Shown here piece by piece: positions 55,085 to 64,000 of a stretch of DNA of 64,000 nt. How positions within the stretch are numbered: the stretch's first letter is position 1; each line of letters opens with the position of its first letter. Under the pieces are notes generated by a model that was not told the origin of the DNA, ran no database searches, and worked only from the letters and a program-made list of their open reading frames with translations. The DNA lies in contig CATKHK010000004.1 of assembly GCA_949751835.1 (NCBI GenBank), forward strand, positions 372,001-436,000. The letters run 5' to 3'. This stretch comes from Blepharisma japonicum (lineage: Eukaryota > Ciliophora > Heterotrichea > Heterotrichida > Blepharismidae). Position numbers and translations under genes: made by a program.

Positions 55085-56467
55085 ATGGATACTTTAGATT
55101 CCAAGTCTTCTTTGCCTCCTCTTCGATCAAGTATGTTTGACACTGGACATGAAAATCCTTTCAAAGTTCCACCAGATGAAGAAATCCTCAACATTCGAGA
55201 AATCAAAGCAAAAGAAAAAGAGGATCGAGCAAAAACCAGAGGACAAAAAATCTGAGAGAAAGGAACCAAATATAACAGGGCAGGAGCATTACGAAAAATA
55301 GAAGAAATTGAAATAAGTTCAACCCCTGTTGAAGAAAAAGTAACAGTTGCAGAAGCGGCTCATGCAGCATTAGTTGCCGATCGTGTAAGAGCTCGAGAAA
55401 ACATCCACAAAACAATTGAAAAGAAAAGAGAAATGTTCTTGCTGCAAATGATGATTGATATTAAAAAAGAAGAAATTAAGAAGCTTGAACAATTTGCATT
55501 ACTTAGAGAATATGGGTTAAAAAACTCAGAAGATATGCTTATTGAAGATACGACAAGGTTCAATGAATACTGGGACGAATGCAAGCGGCAAAGCCATGAT
55601 GCAATGAAAGAGGCGAAAAAGCTGAATAAAATAAAAATTGATATTACTCATGATATTAACCATCTCAATGAAGAAATTCAGCAGCTTCAAACTCAAATAC
55701 AAAAACACGAAGAAAGCCTTGAAGAATACACAAAGTATAAAGAATTCCTTGATAAAGTAGAACCTCATGAAGAAGGCTCAGGAAATCACTTCCAAAACTC
55801 TGAACAGCTGACTGATATTTTTCATGGGTATGTAGAAAATAATTTGATTTTGATCCAAAATATACAAGAGCTTGAACAGAACTTGGAGCAGGCAAAACAT
55901 GAGTTTGAAAATATCGAAAAATTAACTGGGCATAAGCTTTCAGAGCTCACTGGGGGAAGATCAGAGTTAGGAAAAGCTATTGAAGAAAAAGATAAAAGAT
56001 GTATACAATTAGATGGAAGACTGAAAAAAACTATGGAAAATGAACTGTCTGGGCATCCAGTTTTGGTAAGGCTTGAGCAAACCACTAGAGATGTCCTTGG
56101 ATTAGAAGCTGACGAAGGCCAACAAGATTGCTTAGGGCTGCTAACTGAAGTTGAGTATAGACTTGATACTTATTTAAGGATTTTCAAAGAGATCGATCAA
56201 ATTGACCCAGAATATGTCACCAAAAAAGCAATTGATTTAGAAAAAAATCGTAGAGAGAAATCAAGAAATGAGACTTTAATCAAAGAAAAGAAAAAAACTC
56301 AAGATAAACTCCAAAAATATATGGAAAGATCTGCAAACCCTAAAATCAGAAAAGTAGGGAGACAGCCAATGCCTAAGAGCAAGCTACCAGAAAAAATCGT
56401 TGAAAAAGTTGTTGTTGCGCCTCCACAAGATGAGCTCGACCGCAATGAATTTCTAGGAGATGACTAA
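55085..56467 (+). CDS. CFAP100: CFAP100-like (CCDC37/MIA1) ciliary coiled-coil protein, 460 aa
   Basis: ATG 55085 to TAA 56467, one TGA Trp (QKIWEKG). The N-terminal signature NPFKVPPDEEILNIREIKAK is the CFAP100 pattern (NPF-x-P-D-x-x-I-x-x-x-R). It is followed by a DUF4200-type coiled coil (KRQSHDAMKEAKKLNKIKID, then INHLNEEIQQLQTQIQKHEE) and a long charged C-terminal helix. In Chlamydomonas the MIA1-MIA2 complex (CFAP100/CFAP73) anchors and regulates the I1/f inner dynein arm, so a role in ciliary beat control is expected. Its stop lies only 24 bp before the PPOX start on the same strand. Confidence 0.88.
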
Positions 56468-56491
56468 ATAATCAGTAAATAAATAAATAAT

Positions 56492-57865
56492 ATGAAGAGA
56501 GTTGCTGTAGTTGGTGCAGGAATATCAGGGCTTTCTACATGTTATTACTTAACTAAACTTAATCCTGAACTGCAAGTTACCTTATTTGAGAAAACAAAGC
56601 CAGGCGGGTGGATTCAAACAATGACAAAGGATAACTTCATATTTGAGACTGGCCCAAGATCAATAAGAGTGTCACCACAAGCAAGAGACACATTTGAAAT
56701 AATCCACAGAGTAGGAATGCTAGATCAGGTCACACTAAGTCGCACTTCTAGGACTCAAGCTTGCATTTATGCAGACGATAAAATGATTGAATTACTTCCA
56801 TCAAACAAAAGCAAGATTTCAGCAATATTCAGCAATCCACTTTATAGACGTATGTTATGCGCTTATCTTTTTAAAAGATCGCCTAAATACGAAAAAGTTG
56901 ACGATGAAAGCATTGAAGCTTTTGCCAGGAAAAAGTTCAAGTTTTGGAATGATGAGGATAGAGAATACTTCATATCAACATTTCTTGATGCTTTTCAGAT
57001 AGGAATTTATTCAGGAGATATGTCTAAGCTTTCTGCTAGATCTTGCTCTCCATTCACAGAGCCATTCTTGAAGATGAATTTTCCAGAACAGAAAAGACCG
57101 AAGTTGAAGCAGCATGAAGATCCTGAAATAGAAAAAGCTTATGAGTGGGCTGTAGGACTGAGGTCAAATGCTTTCAATTTCAAGGATGGCTTAGGTAGTT
57201 TTATAAATGCTTTGCTTGATTATTTGCAAAGGTTTCCAAACTTCAAATATGTGCCTTTAGGTGTCGCTTCAATTGAAAAAAATGATATGGCAGGAGGTAA
57301 AGTTGTGGATGAAAAAAACGAAATTTATAAGGTAGATAATGTTATCACAACAATTCCCTCTTTTCAAATTCCTAAGATATTAAGAGGATATAGTAGAATT
57401 TCAGATTTATGCAAATCAATTCCACATAATTCAATATTGACAATGAATGTAGGCTTTGAAGAAAATCCTGGCTTGAAAGGTATAGGATACTTGATACCAA
57501 AAAGGCAAAAATCTATTTTATCAGGTGTTCTCTATGATTCTTCTCAATTTCCGTTGCGAAAACCATGTTTATCAATTATGGGTCCTACTGATAAATTTTC
57601 ATCAGAATTGCAAGAGGCATTTTTAAAAGAGTTTCAAAAACAAACAGGAATTACAGAAACCCCAAGAGCTATAGTCTCAAGCTTTTGTGAAAATGCATTA
57701 CCACAATATAATGTGGGGCATTATAAAATCGTTCAAGAAATTGAAGAAAAGTCACCATCTTGGTTGCATGTCTCTGGACAAAGCATTTATAAAAGTGGAG
57801 TGCCAAATTGCATTCAAACTTCAAAGGAATTAGCAAATAAGTTAATGAATACACCTATTGCGTAA
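56492..57865 (+). CDS. PPOX: Protoporphyrinogen oxidase, 457 aa
   Basis: This FAD enzyme oxidises protoporphyrinogen IX to protoporphyrin IX, the penultimate step of haem synthesis. The N-terminal dinucleotide-binding fold reads VAVVGAGISGLSTCYYLTKL, followed by FEKTKPGGWIQT and FETGPRSIRV, the family's conserved ETGPR stretch. The C-terminal FAD-contact region is present as a GVPNCIQTSKELANKL variant. The length is within the 450-500 aa norm, with no TGA or intron needed. No mitochondrial presequence is obvious. Haem-related ALAD is also in this window but far away. The gene sits tightly between CFAP100 (24 bp) and the lipase (54 bp). Confidence 0.92.
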   Translation: MKRVAVVGAGISGLSTCYYLTKLNPELQVTLFEKTKPGGWIQTMTKDNFIFETGPRSIRVSPQARDTFEIIHRVGMLDQVTLSRTSRTQACIYADDKMIELLPSNKSKISAIFSNPLYRRMLCAYLFKRSPKYEKVDDESIEAFARKKFKFWNDEDREYFISTFLDAFQIGIYSGDMSKLSARSCSPFTEPFLKMNFPEQKRPKLKQHEDPEIEKAYEWAVGLRSNAFNFKDGLGSFINALLDYLQRFPNFKYVPLGVASIEKNDMAGGKVVDEKNEIYKVDNVITTIPSFQIPKILRGYSRISDLCKSIPHNSILTMNVGFEENPGLKGIGYLIPKRQKSILSGVLYDSSQFPLRKPCLSIMGPTDKFSSELQEAFLKEFQKQTGITETPRAIVSSFCENALPQYNVGHYKIVQEIEEKSPSWLHVSGQSIYKSGVPNCIQTSKELANKLMNTPIA

Positions 57866-57919
57866 TTTAAAGTTGGAGTAACAATTATATTTCAAATAGA
57901 TAGAATTAGTATTAAATAA

Positions 57920-59524
57920 ATGGAAGACTTTAAGAGAAACAGACATAGGATAGCATCCGCCGGCTCATTCGTTGTAGATGAAGTTGGCTTTCCATTAGTT
58001 AAAGCGGCACATTTTTCTATGTTTAAAGGAGTTTACTACGCAGGATACTTTTTTCAGTCAGCCATAAATCTTATAGATTCTGTGACATTTGAGTGCATGA
58101 AACCAGTAATTATAATTTAGATTAGTAACGAAATCAAAACTATTTCAAACAAAGTTGAAAATTTCATGCATTCAAATATCTCTTGAAGTTACGAGCTTTT
58201 CATTGAAAAACTCAATTCTTTTGACAGTCTCCTAGCTGAAGAAAAGCAGGAAGTTGAAAATTATTTCTCTTCAAACGGTGTAAATTTATATCAAGATTCT
58301 ATAATTTCTTCAGAAAAAATGCAAACTATATATGAAATTTCGAAATTAATTAAACATAACACTCGTGAATTCCCTGAAATGACAATGATTTCTTTTGTTA
58401 AATATCTGTTGACTTATATTTCTTTGCAAGGTGCAATGAGAAGAGTTAATGGAATATTTATTAATTGGATAAATCATGAAGAGCCAACTATTGGAGAAAT
58501 GGTTTATTTCAGCAAATATGCAGTTGCTGCGTATGGTAAAACAGTTGTTCGAATATTGCTAAAACGACAAGTTGGGGATTTTTTTAAATCACTCCCTGAT
58601 CGTGAAGTGTTTCGAGAACATTGTAAAATAGAAGATGAAGATATCATTTTATGCAAGTTTGGTGCTGAAAAGTTTGAGCCTGCTTATATCATTTCTAAAG
58701 ACCACAGCAAAAAATCACTTGTTTTGACTATAAGAGGAACTTTTTCACTTAATGATATTTTTACTGATTTGACAGCTGAGTTCATAGAGTATACTTATAT
58801 AAATAACACTACAAATGAAAGAATTAAAGGATTGGTGCATTTTGGAATGCTTAATTGTGCACAATATCTGTCAGACTCAATTAAAAATGTCATTTTGGAA
58901 GAGCTTGCAAAATTAAGGGACTATAATTTGGTTATTACAGGGCACAGCTTAGGGGCTGGAGTTGCAAGCCTACTTACTCTATTATGAATGAATGATCAAG
59001 ATTTTCAAAATATTCCAATGAAAACTTTTACTTATGGCTGCCCAAGTGTTGTTTCTGAAACTCTGAATTCAGTACTCGAAGATCGAATTTTGACTTGTAT
59101 TCATGGATATGATTTTGTGTCAGAGCTGTCATTGACAAGCATTTCTAATTTGTATGAAGTTATCAAGAGATTGAAAACTGAAGAGGATTTAGGCTGAATA
59201 GATATTACAAAAATTGCTAACACTTCAAATATTGGTGATAGTATTGAAATAATGGAAATTATTAATAGAGTCTATGAAGGATTAGATGAAAATTGGCTTC
59301 AGCCTGCAGGAAAAGTTTACCAGCTTTATGATCAAAGGCACCACGCTGAATCAATTAGATATGTATATAATAGACCTTCGAATTTGAGGTTTTTGGGGGG
59401 ATTTATAAACCCCGGGTCATATAAAAGGATTCAATTGGCCTCGCGTTTCTTTAAAGATCACTGGCCAGATACTTATGAAAAGGCCTTGCTTGGTTTAAGC
59501 AGGGGTGAAATTATTAATTTATAA
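57920..59524 (+). CDS. Class 3 (diacylglycerol-lipase-like) lipase, 529 aa, one intron
   Basis: From ATG 57920, a 15-nt intron at 58106-58120 joins CMKP to ISNEIKT, and TGA Trp codons join the rest. The alpha/beta-hydrolase core has the nucleophile GHSLGAGVASLLTLLW, an upstream oxyanion region VLTIRGTFSLNDIFTDL, the Asp in HGYDFVSELSLTS (DAG lipases: GDDxVPRLS) and the His in FKDHWPDTYEKAL. This complete triad order is that of sn-1 specific DAG lipases. Animal DAGL has four N-terminal membrane helices. Here only one weakly hydrophobic stretch (GVYYAGYFFQSAINLID) is seen, so membrane attachment may be by other means. The substrate is probably diacylglycerol. Confidence 0.9.
58106..58120 (+). 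other. 15-nt intron in lipase gene
   Basis: GTAATTATAATTTAG. It removes an in-frame TAG after the N-terminal segment. Confidence 0.9.
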
Positions 59525-59710
59525 AAATTCGTTCTAATTTTTTATTATATTTTGAAATCTATTAATTGCGATAGTAAATTAAATAAATTTCCCAGATAAT
59601 ACATAGATAAAGAAAATTTTAATAAAATTGTATTGGAGAAAAGGAAGCTAATAGTTCAATGATTTAGAAAATATTAAATGATAAAATTATTTTAAATTAA
59701 ATAATTTACA

Positions 59711-62700
59711 TTATTCAGCTTTACAAACATCTTTGATTTTTTGAAGAATGTGCTTTGGAGCTATTTCTTTGTTTCTATTCTGGTTTCCAGTACTAAATTC
59801 ATCAATATTCTTAATATCTATAGACATGCTTATAGGGCTTGGAGTTTTATGTCTTATCGGGATTAACGATTTTACTTTCCTTTCAGAATTATCATTGATT
59901 TCATTTGTGCTTTTATCCTCAATTTTTTCTTGTTCTTCATCAGAATCTGATGGATCTATATCAAATTCCACAATATTTTCCGTAAACTGTATTGATCCTC
60001 GAACTCTATTTAGTCATGGAGCTTCTGGCTTTGGCGAAATTTTCGTAAAATCAAAGAATTCTTTCACTTTTACTTCAACTTGAAATTCAAATGAAGGAAG
60101 CCTTACTCTGGGCAGGGAGATTGCAGGCCTCGCTTCAAGTTGAGGAACATTTGAAAAAGGTAAAGTAATTAAAGGAAAATTAGAGGAAAATGAATTGTTT
60201 GTGTTTAATGGCAATAAAAGAGTTGGCTTATCGTTGAGAAATGGACTGATAGTTTCTGGGTCACATTTGAAAGCTTCTTGCATCAATTTTTCAGCAGGCT
60301 CATTGTTTCCTAATGAAAGCTCTGATAATGCTGATAGAAAAAGCATCTGCCCTTTGTGCTTGCTGTTGAGGACTTCAGATAAATCTTGGAAAATGACTAA
60401 AGATTGCTCTTTGTTGTACTAAATAGGAAATTACAAATAAATGGCATAAACCAATGTTGTAAAGAATTTCGCAGTTTTCTTCTTCTGCAGCAAGAGCTTC
60501 ATCAGAAGTCATTGATATAGTTTCTTTTGAATGTATAATTTCTAGAGCTTCTTGGAACTCATCCAAAGCTAAATCATATTCTTTTGTGTACATTAAAAAA
60601 ACCCCTTTCATTCAATGAATATTTTTCTTTTCGAAAATTTCTCCAAATTCTCCATTTAATCAATTATTGCACATTTCAATAGCATTCAAAAAGACCTTGA
60701 AATCCTTTGGCTCTGAAATTATTTTTTGCAAAAATTCTGAAATTTGCTTATCCTTCGATGCAGCAGAAGAATTTGGATCCAGCTGCAAAATTTTATTTAA
60801 TTCAAAAATTGCTTCATCAATCTTATTAAGCAAAATATAGCATTTTGTTTTTTGATAGGCTGCTATAAGGCTCTTGTCTAGAACTAATGCGTTATTAAAA
60901 GCATTAATAGCATCATCATAAGATCCTGACGACATAAGTAGATTTCCAAGATTTATATGAGCCTCCATATCATCTGGGCACGAAACAATATGCTTCTGAA
61001 AATCACTATAAGCAAGTTCTGTATCATCTGATAAATAAGCAACACGAGCTCGATAAGAGTTTGCATAATGCAGCTCTTCATTCAGCTGGATTGCGATGGT
61101 AAAATCTTGTAAAGCGTCTTCATAGTTATGAAGCCCAGCTTGGATTAGTCCTCGAAGAACATAATGCTCTGGAACGTTATCTTCTGCTTTGTCAATTGCA
61201 AGTTTTGCATCTTCTAAAGCAGTAGAAAATTTATTTCCCAAATATTTTATTATAGCTTTGTAATAATATATGTCACTTTCTGGATCCCGCAATTTAAATG
61301 CCTTTTCCAATAGCTCTTCAGCCTCAGATATGTATGACCAATTGTGAGGAATAGCATTATATGCTAAATGCAGCAGTATAGCAGCGTGGTAAATTAATGG
61401 GTCAGGATTTTTAGGGAAGTGCTTATGAGCTTTATTTAAATGCTTCAAAGCAGCCTGAAAATCCCCTTTTTTTGCATCTCATAGCCCATGGGCTAGGCTT
61501 TGATTATATAATGAAGCTTTATTTAAAGTTGATATCAATGAAGCTTTTTTGAAGTCTTGAAGCGCTTTATCATGCTTATTCAGAGCACAATACCCATAAG
61601 CTCGGTATGCATAGCAGTTAGCTAAGTATTCTTGAATAATATTATCCCCACTTTTTATTAGCTTTGTGAAATACGCTATCCCTTCTTTGTATTTTCTTTT
61701 CATAAGATTAATTACAGCTTCAGCATAGTGCCTCAATGTCTTTTGGTCTTTGATTTCTTTTTGCCAATTGGTTCGTTTAAAAGTGTGTAAGGCGCCATAA
61801 TAATCCCTTTCTCTTATTTTTAGGGCTCCTAAATGAAAAACAGCTTGATTTGAGTAGTTATTTTGTTGGTCATATTTGATTACTTGCTCAAAACATAAAG
61901 CAGCTTCATTGAACTGATTAGTTTTGAGTAATAGCAAAGCCTTATCAAAATAAGCCTCAGGGTCTTCTGATTTATAAGATATATATTTATTCAAATCTTC
62001 AAGAGCTTGCTCATTTTTATTCAATGAGGAAAAAAGCTTTGCTCTTTTAATTAGTGCAGTCATAGAAGTCTCTGGGAAAGAAATTGCTTTATTTAGTGCT
62101 TCAAGGCAGTTTTCTTTATTTTCTGTAAGGCTTAAACAATCAGCTATCCCTAAATATGCTGATCCATCTTTTGGATTAAATGCAATGGCTTGTTTAAAAT
62201 CACATAAAGCTTTCTCATATTTTTCCTGCTTCAAATATATTTGCCCCCTTACCACATACCCTTCCGCAAATCTCGGAAACTTAGATAAACCTTTAGATAT
62301 AAGCCTCAAAGCTGCTGAAATATCTTTCATAGAGATAAAGCACATGCTTAAAGCTGTATATAATTGCCTATCATAAGCAGGGTTCTCTTTAGCCACTATC
62401 AACAAATCAGCAATAGCTGATTTATGATCTTGTAAATGCATATAAGATATAGCTCTTCCATAGAGAGCATCAAAATTCCCTCTATCTTTTTCCAAAACAC
62501 CTTGAAAAATTTCAATTGCTTGGGAAAAATTTCCATCCTTGATGGCTTGTCTGCCTATCTCAATTTGAACTTCTAGGTTTTCTAAAATATCAGAAATTTT
62601 TGTGACTGATCTAAGAGTAGTGTGTCTTGATCTAACTGATTTCATTTCTCCAATAGAATTGTGACGCGTTCGATCTACTGAGGTGCTTCGAAGTTTTATT

Positions 62701-62891
62701 GAAGAAGGGGAAGATTCTTCGTATGCAGCAAATGAATGGTTTATTTTGGGACTTGATCTCTTTCGTGATTTTGATGAAGATTTTGGAGAGAGCTTTGCAC
62801 GTTGAGACGGAGATCGATAGCGAATTCTATTTATAGTTGTAACTAGGCCTGCAGCTTGATACATTGGAGATTGAGACTTCAAGAGCATCAT
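59711..62891 (-). CDS. Large TPR-repeat protein, 1054 aa, one 16-nt intron
   Basis: Start chosen at ATG 62891 (a second ATG follows at once); upstream codons lack an ATG. Residues about 1-90 are basic with many SP/RS sites (YRSPSQRAKLSPKSSSKSRK). From residue about 115 to 780, tandem tetratricopeptide repeats run with the usual spacing (GNFSQAIEIFQGVLEKDRGN, KYEKALCDFKQAIAFNPKDG, SYDDAINAFNNALVLD). These scaffold protein-protein contacts. The 16-nt intron 60419-60434 joins GLCHLF to YNKEQSL. The C-terminal part is acidic and non-repeat, with a LIPIRHKTPSPISMSID stretch. The partner is unknown. Similar TPR arrays occur in ciliary and chaperone-linked proteins. Confidence 0.92.
60419..60434 (-). 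other. 16-nt intron in TPR gene
   Basis: GTAATTTCCTATTTAG on the minus strand. It shifts between two open frames and restores TPR spacing. Confidence 0.9.
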
Positions 62892-63027
62892 TATAATTTG
62901 AGATAAATTAAATTTAAATCGAAACAATTTCTCCACAGAAGATTTATTTTTAAAATTTATATGATTGAATGTTAGTTTAGCTATACTTCTTGCTACATTT
63001 AAAATAATCACTTAGCAAATAACTATA

Positions 63028-64000
63028 CTAATCAGGTCTTTTTTCATTTATCATATCCCACGTCTTTGCTTGTGAAAACGAATCAACTGCTCCTAAAATT
63101 GCTTCTCTTCCCTGCAGCAATAGTCCTCTAGGCACTTTATTATCAGGACATAAGCCTTTTAATTGCATAATAATTTCTTTTTCTTCTCTCAAAGTCTTGA
63201 ACATCTTGATCATCTTCGTCACTGCCTTCACTTTGTTTCTGAAAATTTCGACTTTTGCCTCTCTAACGTCTTCTTGAAGCTTCTTCACCTGTGACCCTAC
63301 CTCGACTCCACGCTTTGCGTCGGCAATATCAGGCTTAATTACAGTTTTGATCATTTCCAAAACCTTTTCTATTACAAAAGGAATACTCCACTCAAACAGA
63401 CCCATGAAATTTGGAAGAATATAAGGATGAGCCGTATAGTTGAACTGCTGTATATTTAGTGTATTATTGTCAAATTTAAGAATTGCACCTTTATTGTTGT
63501 AAACATCACAGTAGTTTGGAGCTGAAAAAACTGTAATGACGCAAGGGAATTCTGAAGTTCCACTCCATCTATGCATTTTATAGCCATCTAGTTGTGCTTC
63601 GTGTGCTCTGAGGATAGAAAGCAGCCTATTTTTCTTTAAAAATCCGTTAGCTGCTGACAAGCCAAAATAGAAACTGCATCCTCTTACAGTGTTGACTCTA
63701 TATTTTTCTGGGCAACTACCTGTATCGCTATCAACTGGATCGCTTCAAAGGATGTCACAGTAAAGTCCTTGTCTTGGTGGCTCTTGGAAACGGCTGAGCC
63801 TTGAAATGTCTTCTAAAGTCATCAGCTCAGGAGAAATCCCTCCATGAACAGCCAAAAATTTATTATTAACTATACAAGCCAAAGGCAGAGAGTCAAAACT
63901 TTCCATGATTGCATCATATGTTTCGGTGTCAAATTTGTAAAGCGTTTCTTCTCTGAAGTTAAAAAATGATGTCATCTGCCTGCATTCATGGTTTCCTCTT
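63028..64000 (-). CDS. Calcineurin A catalytic subunit (PP2B), 5' end outside window
   Basis: This is the Ca2+/calmodulin-activated Ser/Thr phosphatase. The right edge cuts the gene within the RGNHECRQMTSFFNF metal-site motif. Visible are VHGGISPELMTL, GLYCDILWSDP (Trp by TGA), FSAPNYCDVYNNKGA, then the calcineurin-B-binding helix (PNFMGLFEWSIPFVIEKVLE) and a calmodulin-binding segment (FRNKVKAVTKMIKMFKTLRE). The protein ends with SFSQAKTWDMINEKRPD, which aligns with the animal autoinhibitory helix (SFEEAKGLDRINERMPP). It stops right there, lacking the extra tail of mammalian forms. With the CDPK-like pair, PKA-R and PLD it adds to a rich Ca2+/signalling set in this window. Confidence 0.95.

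Noticed and set aside
1-64000. Reading TGA as stop, giving dozens of short separate genes
   Set aside because: Same-frame neighbours meet at TGA and rebuild single conserved proteins (PIEZO, BEACH, PLD and others).
1-64000. CRISPR arrays, tRNA or rRNA genes, telomere repeats, intact transposons or viral genes
   Set aside because: None seen. No regular spaced repeats, no tRNA-like A/B box pairs noticed, no CCCTAACA-type runs, and no transposase, integrase, reverse transcriptase or capsid-like frames.

Overview
The window reads as macronuclear (somatic) DNA of a heterotrich ciliate, most like Blepharisma. Two things show this. First, UGA is read as tryptophan: in almost every conserved gene, reading frames cut at TGA rejoin in the same frame and place a Trp where the family has one (Myb repeat, PX-PH phospholipase D, BEACH, PIEZO, JmjC, calcineurin, casein kinase 1). 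Only TAA and TAG end genes. Second, the introns are tiny. I placed fifteen GT-AG introns, twelve of 15 nt and three of 16 nt, each restoring a conserved protein. Introns of 15-16 nt are known from Stentor and Blepharisma; Stentor uses the standard code, so UGA=Trp points to Blepharisma. The DNA is AT-rich, genes are dense on both strands, and several neighbours are only 1-140 bp apart.

Layout. 1-10 kb: a large secreted protein running off the left edge, a Cys-rich RING-like protein, a decayed methyltransferase, ALAD (haem synthesis), a cyclin-like ORF without a clear ATG, a two-finger C2H2 protein and a JHY-like protein. 10-20 kb: two tandem CDPK-like genes with damaged kinase sites but intact EF-hands, a two-repeat Myb protein, a small type I membrane protein, an NAK-family kinase with an ANTH-like tail, and a PKA regulatory subunit. 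19.5-33 kb: PX-PH phospholipase D, a casein kinase 1 ending in a CaaX box, and a 2765-residue BEACH-WD40 protein. 33-42.5 kb: a GNAT acetyltransferase, a complete PIEZO channel of 2348 residues in one exon, and a hypothetical protein. 42.5-47.6 kb: sparse, repeat-bearing DNA with one hypothetical gene and a decayed UBA-containing locus. 47.6-54.6 kb: START protein, a four-helix membrane protein with a C-terminal p97-binding (SHP) signature, a Kelch protein with an N-terminal PAM2 motif, a Rab1-like GTPase, a coiled-coil protein, a caprin-like RGG protein and a KDM4-type demethylase. 55-64 kb: CFAP100, PPOX (haem synthesis) and a DAG lipase packed head to tail, then a large TPR protein and calcineurin A running off the right edge.

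The genes are not an operon or island. They are an ordinary somatic mix rich in Ca2+/cAMP/lipid signalling (CDPK-like, calcineurin, PKA-R, PLD, DAG lipase, CK1, PIEZO), membrane traffic (Rab1, BEACH, NAK kinase, START) and cilium parts (CFAP100, JHY-like). I found no CRISPR array, tRNA, rRNA, telomere or intact mobile element. The most unusual observations are the twin CDPK-like pseudokinases, the PAM2-Kelch fusion and the SHP-box membrane protein.
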